Shown here one piece after another: positions 18,180 to 24,226 of a stretch of 46,894 bases of DNA. Numbering within the stretch: position 1 is the first letter of the stretch; each line of letters opens with the position of its first letter. Position numbers and translations under genes: made by a program. The notes under the pieces were generated by a model. The model was not told the origin of the DNA and ran no database searches. It saw only the letters and a list, made by a program, of their open reading frames with translations. Source of the DNA: Candidatus Krumholzibacteriota bacterium (GTDB lineage Bacteria > Krumholzibacteriota > Krumholzibacteriia > JACNKJ01); NCBI GenBank assembly GCA_016933175.1, contig JAFGBK010000015.1, positions 1-46,894 of the forward strand. Direction: 5' to 3'.

Positions 18180-18790
18180 GGGTCCTGCTCCTCGTCCTGC
18201 TGGGCGCGGCCGTCATGCTGGCGGGCCGCCTGGAGGCGCGCGGGGAACGGTCGGCGGGCGGCATCGACGTGCAGCTGGTCCCCCTCGGCCTGGGCGCCTA
18301 CGCCGGCGACGACCTGCGGCTGGACGACCAGACCCTCCTGGTCCTGGGCGCCACCCAGCACCTGAACCGCCAGTATCGCGACGCCGGCGAGGGCCGCTAC
18401 TGGGTCTTCCTCGGCTACTTCGCCCGGCAGCGCTTCGGCAGCCAGATCCACTCCCCCCGCCACTGCTATCCCGGCAGCGGCTGGACCATCATCGATCAGC
18501 GGCCCGGCGAGGGCCTCGGCGGTCCCGCCAGCGAGCTGCTCCTCCAGCGCGAGAAGGAGCGACGCGTGGTCCTCTACCAGTACCGCACGCGCGGCGGCTG
18601 GACGACCAGCGAGCTGCGCCTCAAGCTGGAGATGGCCCGCAACGCCCTGCTCGGGCGGCCCCTGGACGCGGCCTTCCTGCGCTTCTCCACCCGCATCGTG
18701 CCGGGCGAGAGCGAGGACGCGGCGCGCGCGCGCCTGGCCGGCTTCGTAACGGCCGCGCGGCCCCACGTGGACGCCGCCCTGCCGTTCTAG
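18158..18790 (+). CDS. epsI: EpsI-domain exosortase-associated protein
   Basis: A 210-aa protein with an N-terminal membrane/signal segment (VRVLLLVLLGAAVMLAG) and an extracytoplasmic EpsI domain. The family hallmark HSPRHCYPGSGW (His98, Cys103) is present, along with WVFLGYF and VLYQYRTRGGW. EpsI domains accompany exosortases, either fused to the C-terminus or as a separate gene; here it is separate but overlaps the exosortase gene by 22 bases in another frame, so coupling is near certain. Its exact function is unknown; the invariant Cys suggests a role next to the exosortase chemistry. The stop codon lies only 9 bases from the stop of the convergent kinase gene, with no terminator hairpin between. 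Confidence 0.92.
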   Translation: MAAAIRVRVLLLVLLGAAVMLAGRLEARGERSAGGIDVQLVPLGLGAYAGDDLRLDDQTLLVLGATQHLNRQYRDAGEGRYWVFLGYFARQRFGSQIHSPRHCYPGSGWTIIDQRPGEGLGGPASELLLQREKERRVVLYQYRTRGGWTTSELRLKLEMARNALLGRPLDAAFLRFSTRIVPGESEDAARARLAGFVTAARPHVDAALPF

Positions 18791-18799
18791 CCGGCGGGA

Positions 18800-19543
18800 T
18801 CAGTACTTGTAGTCGTAGTAGTTGTAGGAATAGTAGTAGGGCAGGACCTGGCTCGCGTTGTTGACGATGAGCCCCATGATGTCCACCCGGCCGTCCTTGA
18901 GGATCTGGGTGGCCCGCTGCACCACGTCGCGCTGCGTGACGCCCGCCATGACGACGAAGAGGACGCCGTCGGTCTCCGACGCGAGCTGGGCCGCGTCGCT
19001 GACGGGCAGCACCGGCGTCGTGTCCAGGAGCACGGTGTCGAAGTAGAACTTCAGCTCGCTGAGGACCTCGGCGACCTTGTCGGCCTGGAGCAGGATGGTG
19101 GGGCCGCTGACGTGCTTGCCGCAGGTGATGACCTTCAGGTTGTCGTAGCGGGTGTCCCTGACGGTGTCGATGATGTCCGCCTCGCCCAGCAGGGCCTCGC
19201 TGAGCCCGTGGCGGGGCTTGAGGTCGAACATCCTGTGGATGCTGGGGCGCCGCATGTCGGCGTCGACGAGGACGGTCTTCGTGTTGCGGTAGCGCGCGAT
19301 GGTCAGGGCCATCAGGCTCGCGGCGGTGGACTTGCCCTCCCCGGGCATGGCGCTGGTGAACAGGAAGCAGCGCCGGTTCTCCTGCTTCATGCGATAGCTG
19401 AGCTTGGCGTAGGCGCGCCGGAACTCGACGGCGATGGGGCTCTCCTCGTCGTAGATGTCGTAGATGTTGCGGCTCGCCCTGTCTCCCGCGGGGAGCTGCT
19501 CGATGTCCCGGGTCTGCCGGCGCTTCTGCTTGCGCTCGCTCAC
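18800..19543 (-). CDS. BY-kinase (CpsD/CapB-type tyrosine autokinase)
   Basis: A 247-aa cytoplasmic ATPase. Walker A is SAMPGEGKSTAAS (Lys71), Walker A' is TVLVDADMRRP (about 90-100) and Walker B is FDTVLLDTTP (about 169-178). The C-terminus (236-247) is a tyrosine cluster with eight Tyr in twelve residues, the autophosphorylation tail of bacterial tyrosine kinases. It controls polymer length and export together with the Wzz-type activator just upstream. The start is GTG at 19541-19543, overlapping the wzz stop as GTGA with GAGGAG eight bases before. Split kinase and activator genes follow the Gram-positive/XrtA arrangement rather than the fused Wzc type. Confidence 0.93.
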   Translation of the reverse strand: MSERKQKRRQTRDIEQLPAGDRASRNIYDIYDEESPIAVEFRRAYAKLSYRMKQENRRCFLFTSAMPGEGKSTAASLMALTIARYRNTKTVLVDADMRRPSIHRMFDLKPRHGLSEALLGEADIIDTVRDTRYDNLKVITCGKHVSGPTILLQADKVAEVLSELKFYFDTVLLDTTPVLPVSDAAQLASETDGVLFVVMAGVTQRDVVQRATQILKDGRVDIMGLIVNNASQVLPYYYSYNYYDYKY

Positions 19544-21234
19544 GGCATCATCTCCTCGACGGCCTGGCTGTCCATGGTGAACTCGGTGCGCGAGTAGAGG
19601 CCCTCCAGGAAGTACATCATGCCGGCCATCACCACCACGAAGAGGGCCATGGCGATGGCCCAGGTCAGGGTGTTCTTGCGCCGGTGGATCTTCGCCTGCC
19701 CGGGGCCCTTCTCCAGGGCGGGAATGGTGCCCAGGACGGGCAGGCCGAGGGTCTCCTCGATGTCCTTCACGGTGGTGAAGGAGCGGTTGAACATCTCCGT
19801 GAGGAGCACGAGGCCCAGCCCCGTCGCCAGCCCCAGGAAGAGGAAGACGAGCTGGAGGCGCGGCTTGTTGGGCTTGATGGGCCGGATGGGCCGTACGGGC
19901 TCGGCGCGGACCTCGATCCGCGAGGCGAGCTGGCTGGCCTGGATGGCCCGCGTGATCTGGGCGCTGGTGGACTGCTGCTGGAAGGCGTCCAGGAACTCCC
20001 GGTACTTGTTGACCTCGGCCTGCCGGCGCGCCAGCTCGGCCTGGTAGGCGGGCTGGCCGCTGAGATTCTCGCGGAAGTTGCCGATGTAGCGCTCGAGGGT
20101 GTCCACCAGCTCCTGGAAGCTGCGGACCAGCATCAGCCGGTAGTGGTAGGCCGTGATGAGCTCCCGCGTCATCGCCGACTCCTGGACGTAGATGCCGTCC
20201 GCCAGCTCGCGCAGGCGCTCGCGGTAGGCCTGGCGGTCGCTCCCGACGCTGGCGTCCTCGATCACCTCGGTCAGCGACTCGTCCCGGCGGATGCGCGTCT
20301 CCAGGAAGCTGAAGAGGTTCTGCAGCATCGTGTGGATCTGCTTGTTCTCCAGGGTGCGCAGGTCGCGATTGCCCAGGATGCGGTCGCTGGTGGGCACCAG
20401 GCCCAGCGTCTCGCGCAGGCGCGTGCGCGCGGCGTTCACCTGGCTCTCGATGTCGGCGAGCTCCTGGGAGTAGCTGCGCATCACCTCCTCGGCCAGGATG
20501 ACGTTGGCGCCGTTGACCGGGTTGCCCTGGGCCAGCGTCGTCTGCTGGGCCTCCTGGAAGCGCTCCAGCTCCGTCTCGGCCCGGTGGAGGCGCTCCTTGT
20601 AGATGGCCACCTGCTCGTCGCTGAAGTCGCCCTTGGCCGTGATCTCGGCCAGCTCCCATTGCCGGCGGGAATCCACGAACTTGTGCGTGATGACGCGGCA
20701 GAGGATCCAGGCCTTGACGGGATCGTGGCTCTCCACGCGGATGTTGTAGAGGCCCTGGCTGCCCAGCCGCACCTCCAGCCGCTGGCGGATCTCCTCGGCG
20801 GCCAGGCGGCGGGCGATGTCGTTCACGTCCTCGCCGGCCAGGGGGCCCTCCGCCAGCTTGTGGGCGCGCTGGCGGAGGATCGGCGTCTGGTCCAGGCCGA
20901 GATAGTCGATCACCTCGTCGAGGAGCTCCTGCTCCCGGATCTGGGCGCGCACGCGCCCCAGCTCGGATACGTCCTGGCGCCGGCTGCCCTGCTCGTCGAG
21001 CAGGCGCTCCAGGTCGCGGGTGAAGCTGCTGGGGCTCTCGATGGCCACGGAGCTGGCCGAGAGGTAGGTGGGCGGGATGTACTGGAGACCAACGGTGGAG
21101 ATGAGCCAGCTGAGGGCCAGGGGGATGAGCACCAGGTGCTTCTTGCGCCAGAGGATGCGCAGGATCGCCAGCAGGTCGAACTCCGACTTCTTCCCGCCGC
21201 CCAGCAGCTCCTTCAGCAGCTCTTCGTTCGCCAT
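19540..21234 (-). CDS. Wzz/GumC-type polysaccharide chain-length determinant
   Basis: A 564-aa inner-membrane co-polymerase. The first hydrophobic helix is HLVLIPLALSWLISTVGLQYI (about 33-53), followed by a long periplasmic Glu/Arg/Leu/Gln-rich coiled-coil region (about 70-440) and a second helix (LVFLFLGLATGLGLVLL, about 457). DIEETLGLPVLGTIP (about 490) is the usual kinase-contact segment after it. Unusually, a third hydrophobic helix follows (TWAIAMALFVVVMAGMMYF, about 523-541) before the C-terminus, giving three TM segments. It regulates glycan chain length and activates the BY-kinase whose gene overlaps its stop. ATG 21232-21234 has AAGGAGA upstream. Confidence 0.9.
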   Translation of the reverse strand: MANEELLKELLGGGKKSEFDLLAILRILWRKKHLVLIPLALSWLISTVGLQYIPPTYLSASSVAIESPSSFTRDLERLLDEQGSRRQDVSELGRVRAQIREQELLDEVIDYLGLDQTPILRQRAHKLAEGPLAGEDVNDIARRLAAEEIRQRLEVRLGSQGLYNIRVESHDPVKAWILCRVITHKFVDSRRQWELAEITAKGDFSDEQVAIYKERLHRAETELERFQEAQQTTLAQGNPVNGANVILAEEVMRSYSQELADIESQVNAARTRLRETLGLVPTSDRILGNRDLRTLENKQIHTMLQNLFSFLETRIRRDESLTEVIEDASVGSDRQAYRERLRELADGIYVQESAMTRELITAYHYRLMLVRSFQELVDTLERYIGNFRENLSGQPAYQAELARRQAEVNKYREFLDAFQQQSTSAQITRAIQASQLASRIEVRAEPVRPIRPIKPNKPRLQLVFLFLGLATGLGLVLLTEMFNRSFTTVKDIEETLGLPVLGTIPALEKGPGQAKIHRRKNTLTWAIAMALFVVVMAGMMYFLEGLYSRTEFTMDSQAVEEMMP

Positions 21235-21250
21235 GCGGTCTCCTTGGGCC

Positions 21251-22642
21251 TCAGCGCTCCGCGCCGGCTGCCGTCGTGTCCGCCGCGGTGGCCGGCAGCG
21301 GGATGCCCCGCTGCTCCATGAGCCGGGCCACGCGCGGTTCCGTCGCAGGGAGCGTGCCGAGCAGGGAATCGGCACGGGTCTCCATCTGCAGGGAGAGCCG
21401 CGCGATCTCGCCGCCGGAATAGTACCGCGTGTTGTGCCGGCAGGCGATGAAAAGACGCCCGAGGGCGCGCGCGGCGAATCGCGCCTCCCCCCGCTCGGCC
21501 CAGTAGCGGGCCGTGGCATACTGAGCTTCCAGGCCGTAGGGAGTGCGGGCGTAAGCCGCCGCCCGCCGCCAGCGGTCCACGGCCGCCGCGGCGTTGTCGG
21601 CGCGGCGCTCCAGCTCGCCCCAGAGATAGAGCAGCTCGGCGCTGTCCGCCTTGTGGCGCAGCTCGCGGCCGAGGCGCCGCATCTCCTCCGCGGCCTCCCG
21701 GTCGCGGCCCGCGGCCAGAAGAAGGCGGGCCAGCTCGATGCCGCCGCGGGCGGCGGCCTCGCCGCGTCCCTGACCCGCTAGCCGGCGCAGTATGGCCTCG
21801 GCCTCGCCGGTGCGGTCGAGCTGCGTGCCCAGCAGGCGGGCCCGGGCCAGGTCGGCGCGCCAGGGTTCGCGGTCCGGGAAGCTGCGGGCGAGGCGCTCCA
21901 GCAGTGACGAGGCCTCCTCCCAGCGCTCGCCGCGCGTGGCCAGGTCGGCGCCGGCGAGGAGGGCGTGCCATTCGGCCTCCTCGCCGGCGTAACCCGCCGC
22001 CACGCGCGCGAGGTAATCGCGGATGAAGGCCTCGGTCTCGGCGGCCAGGGCCGCGTCCCCGCTGGCGACGGCCAGATCCGCCAGGCGCAGCGGCAGATTC
22101 AGTAGCTCCTCGTCCGGATAGGCCGCGTGCTCCGGAGGCAGTCCGGGCCGCAGGGGGTCCAGCAGGGAGCGGATGGCCGTCAGGGCCTCGGCCGGCCGGC
22201 CGGCCTCGTCGAGATAGCTGGCCAGGGCGAGTCGCAGCCGCCGCTCCACCAGGTGGCCCAGGGGCAGGTCGGGGCGCAGGACGCTTCGCACGAGGCCGAT
22301 GGCCTCCTCGCGGCGCCCGGCCTCCCAGTGCAGGCCGGCGGCGCCCAGACAGGCCATGGCGCCCACGCGGGCCACCTTCACGCGCGGCGCCTCGGGATCC
22401 GCCACCACCGCCGGCAGGTCGCCCGGCGGATAGGTCTCGAGCACGGACTGGTAGGCCGCCAGGGCGGCGTCGGCCAGGGTGGGGCTGGGGTAGATGTCCA
22501 GGCGCTCGCGGGCGCGCTTGGCCCGCCAGAAGTCGCGCTGGGCGCGGTGCAGGCGCGCTGACTTCCCCTCTTCGCCGGCGCAGCCGGACAGGAGCGCCAG
22601 GACCAGGACGGCGATGAGCGTGCGTCCTCGCTCGGGTCTCAT
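21251..22642 (-). CDS. TPR-rich lipoprotein
   Basis: A 463-aa predicted lipoprotein. Residues 1-21 are a type II signal with lipobox LSGC (Cys21). The rest is Ala/Glu/Arg/Leu-rich helical repeat with several TPR-like units (for example ERWEEASSLLERLARSFPDREP, LGRELRHKADSAELLYLWGELERRADNAAAAVDRW). It resembles the tetratricopeptide lipoproteins that assist outer-membrane polysaccharide or protein assembly; no enzyme motif is visible. The ATG at 22640-22642 overlaps the stop of the upstream Cys-cluster gene as ATGA. Only 16 bases separate it from wzz, so it is an operon member. A periplasmic scaffold role in glycan export is inferred from context. Confidence 0.82.
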   Translation of the reverse strand: MRPERGRTLIAVLVLALLSGCAGEEGKSARLHRAQRDFWRAKRARERLDIYPSPTLADAALAAYQSVLETYPPGDLPAVVADPEAPRVKVARVGAMACLGAAGLHWEAGRREEAIGLVRSVLRPDLPLGHLVERRLRLALASYLDEAGRPAEALTAIRSLLDPLRPGLPPEHAAYPDEELLNLPLRLADLAVASGDAALAAETEAFIRDYLARVAAGYAGEEAEWHALLAGADLATRGERWEEASSLLERLARSFPDREPWRADLARARLLGTQLDRTGEAEAILRRLAGQGRGEAAARGGIELARLLLAAGRDREAAEEMRRLGRELRHKADSAELLYLWGELERRADNAAAAVDRWRRAAAYARTPYGLEAQYATARYWAERGEARFAARALGRLFIACRHNTRYYSGGEIARLSLQMETRADSLLGTLPATEPRVARLMEQRGIPLPATAADTTAAGAER

Positions 22643-23082
22643 CCCCTCGCCGTGCCGGCGGCGCGGACCTTCCCCTCGCTCCCGCGGAAGCTCCGGGGAA
22701 AGCGCCGCCGGATGTAGGCTTCCACCTCCTCCCGCGTGCGCAGCTCGACGTCGAAGCGGCCGCGCAGGAAGTAGTCGCATTCCCCGAAGGGGTGCTCGCG
22801 GCAGACCTGCGGGCGCTCGGTGTGGATCCTGCAACTGAAGTCCTCCGCCAGCTCCTTGCAGGGGCTGTCGAAAACCACGTACCAATCCCCGTCATCCTTA
22901 AAGACCCAGACGTCCTTGTGGGCACAGTACCAGCGGATGTTCTCGAAGTCCGCCCGGGTTGCCGGCGCGTCGATCTCCAGCGCCACGTAGCTGCAGCACT
23001 TGCCGCCGCAGCGCTGGCAGGTGGCGAGGATCTCCTCGGCGTCCGGATTCTCGGGAGGGACGGGGATGCGGGTGTCGTTCAT
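22639..23082 (-). CDS. YkgJ-type Cys-cluster metal-binding protein
   Basis: A 147-aa protein of the YkgJ/UPF0153 zinc/iron-chelating cluster family. The conserved cysteines are CQRCGGKCCSY (residues 22-30 region), CAHKD, SPCKEL, CRIH, VCREHPFGECDYF. Family members bind a metal or Fe-S centre through these Cys, but no biochemical role is established. The start is ATG 23080-23082; the RBS (CAGGAC) is weak. The stop overlaps the lipoprotein start by 4 bases, making this the first gene of the lipoprotein-Wzz-kinase operon. Finding a metal-cluster protein as leader of a polysaccharide export operon is unusual and may point to redox or metal sensing, which is speculative. Confidence 0.88.
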   Translation of the reverse strand: MNDTRIPVPPENPDAEEILATCQRCGGKCCSYVALEIDAPATRADFENIRWYCAHKDVWVFKDDGDWYVVFDSPCKELAEDFSCRIHTERPQVCREHPFGECDYFLRGRFDVELRTREEVEAYIRRRFPRSFRGSEGKVRAAGTARG

Positions 23083-23100
23083 GGCGTCCTGCCTGCGGAA

Positions 23101-23122
23101 AGGCCCGGCTGCCACCGGGCCT
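23101..23122 (-). promoter_or_regulatory. leader hairpin before the YkgJ operon
   Basis: AGGCCCGG-6 bases-CCGGGCCT, followed on the minus strand by TTCC and then, about 18 bases on, the ATG at 23082. The transcript from the promoter at 23193-23221 would carry this hairpin in its leader. It could attenuate transcription, mask the weak RBS, or merely stabilise the mRNA. Confidence 0.4.
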
Positions 23123-23161
23123 GGCGTGCTTCGTCGGGCCCCCGCCGCTGGGAGCGTACGG

Positions 23162-23188
23162 AAAGCGCCCGGCGGTCGCGCCGGGCGC
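23162..23188 (-). terminator. terminator of the Cys-rich 193-aa gene
   Basis: A 9-bp perfect stem (23165-23173 with 23180-23188, loop of 6) followed on the minus strand by TTTC. It lies 30 bases after the stop at 23218 and directly downstream of the promoter for the next operon, so that operon's RNA would start at or inside the hairpin. Confidence 0.6.
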
Positions 23189-23192
23189 CGTC

Positions 23193-23221
23193 ACTATAGT
23201 GCAGGCAACCGGTCCCATCAA
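23193..23221 (-). promoter_or_regulatory. sigma70 promoter for the YkgJ-lipoprotein-Wzz-kinase operon
   Basis: On the minus strand TTGATG (23221-23216), a 17-base spacer, then TATAGT (23198-23193; 5 of 6 to consensus). The -35 box contains the stop codon of the upstream gene (TGA at 23220-23218). The -10 sits within a perfect 10-base palindrome CACTATAGTG (23192-23201), which could be a regulator half-site pair. Confidence 0.65.
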
Positions 23222-23799
23222 GGAGAAGGCGGCGGCTCGGGCTCCTCGCCCCGATCGACGGGGCGCAGCCGCCCCATCCAGCCCTCCGGGCGCGGCCGCT
23301 GGTCCATGGGCCGCTCCATGAGGCTCTGCTTCCATTGCCGGCGGAAGGCCTCGCGCTCGGCCTGGGGGCCGTATTCGAAGTACTCGCAGTAGTGGAAGAT
23401 GTCCCGGATGTCCTTGGGGCGCAGGTTCTGCCCCAGCTTGCCCTGGAGGCAGTAGCCGCGCGAGCCGTTGCTCATGTCGCGGGCCATGCCCGAGCAGAGG
23501 AAGTAGCGGCAGTTGCCGCAGGAGAGGATGCGGCCCTCGTGGCGGTCGAGCTGCTCCTGGAGGACGCTGAAGGAGTCGTAGTGGTCGTAGCCCCTGCCCT
23601 CGGCCATGACGCTCGATCCCACGACGAGGATCGAGGAGATGTCGAAGGACTTGAGCTCGAGCACCCCCGCGCGGTCATGGCCGGGCAGCTCGGCCTCGCG
23701 CCGCTTCTTCATGAGGTAGGGGGAGAAGTAGGAGATGGTCCCCGTACACTCCCGGTCCTCGCGGTCCAGACGGACCCGCACCTGCTTCTCTCGGATCAT
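23218..23799 (-). CDS. Cys-rich hypothetical protein (193 aa)
   Basis: Unknown function. The N-terminal half is polar and ends in a beta-rich stretch (SSILVVGSSVMAEGRGYDHYDSF); the central part carries five Cys arranged C-x2-C-x4-C ... YC ... HYCEYF (LSCGNCRYFLCSG near residue 96, then RGYCLQGKLG and FHYCEYFEYG). Such spacing would suit a zinc or Fe-S site. The tail is Arg/Pro-rich. No signal peptide or membrane helix, so it is likely cytosolic. The start ATG 23797-23799 was chosen over an upstream in-frame ATG at 23859 because GGAGG lies 11 bases before it and the conserved-looking region starts there; the choice is uncertain. It has its own promoter and terminator, just ahead of the polysaccharide export operon. 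Confidence 0.75.
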   Translation of the reverse strand: MIREKQVRVRLDREDRECTGTISYFSPYLMKKRREAELPGHDRAGVLELKSFDISSILVVGSSVMAEGRGYDHYDSFSVLQEQLDRHEGRILSCGNCRYFLCSGMARDMSNGSRGYCLQGKLGQNLRPKDIRDIFHYCEYFEYGPQAEREAFRRQWKQSLMERPMDQRPRPEGWMGRLRPVDRGEEPEPPPSP

Positions 23800-24226
23800 G
23801 GGCGTCGAAGCCTCCGGTCCAAGGTCGCGGTCAAGGGGTGCGGCGCCCTTGACGGGCAAATCTTATGACCCGAGGCGCCGCCGGTTGGCAAGAACTATCT
23901 TGAAGTCGGGCGCACATCTGTTTGAGATTCGATGGCTTAGGCGCCAACATCCCCGACATGTCGTGGCTCGCGGCCCGCAGGCCACGAGACCTTGGGCCTG
24001 GTCGAAAAGGAGCCAAGCGGTCCGATCGTGCAGCATGGGCCGCGATCGCGCAGAATGCGACGCCGCCGGGCACGGCTGGCCGGCACCAGGCCGCCGCGGA
24101 CGTCCCGCCGACCGGCGGCGGCCGCCCGGCGGCCCCGCCCCCACATGCTTTTTGGAATGATCCTTTCTAGACGGTAGCCGTGTGAGTCCGGACCTCCCAC
24201 GCAGGAAGGCCACGTTGCAGGACGAC
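23800..24226. other. 427-base divergent intergenic region
   Basis: No convincing gene. Short GC-rich frames occur on both strands, but none has an RBS, plausible composition or a recognisable motif. Seen here: an inverted repeat TCAAGGG-8 bases-CCCTTGA (23831-23852) downstream of the minus-strand promoter, a hairpin TCGTGGC/GCCACGA (23961-23987), and an AT-rich patch at 24145-24172 before the HD-GYP gene that probably contains its promoter, though no clear hexamer pair could be set. The region is wide enough to hold control sites for both flanking genes. Confidence 0.5.
23862..23891 (-). promoter_or_regulatory. candidate sigma70 promoter for the Cys-rich gene
   Basis: On the minus strand TTGCCA (23891-23886; 5 of 6), an 18-base spacer, then CATAAG (23867-23862; 4 of 6). 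Transcription would start near 23855, just upstream of the TCAAGGG/CCCTTGA inverted repeat, giving a leader of about 55 bases. Confidence 0.5.

Noticed and set aside
1-23799. PEP-CTERM or LPXTG-type C-terminal signal on a protein of the exosortase locus
   Set aside because: None of the secreted proteins ends in a short motif plus TM helix plus basic tail; they end in FlgD-like domains or none.
23735-24177. Several short open frames in the 23.8-24.2 kb spacer
   Set aside because: Arg/Pro-rich, no RBS, no motif, overlapping one another on both strands.
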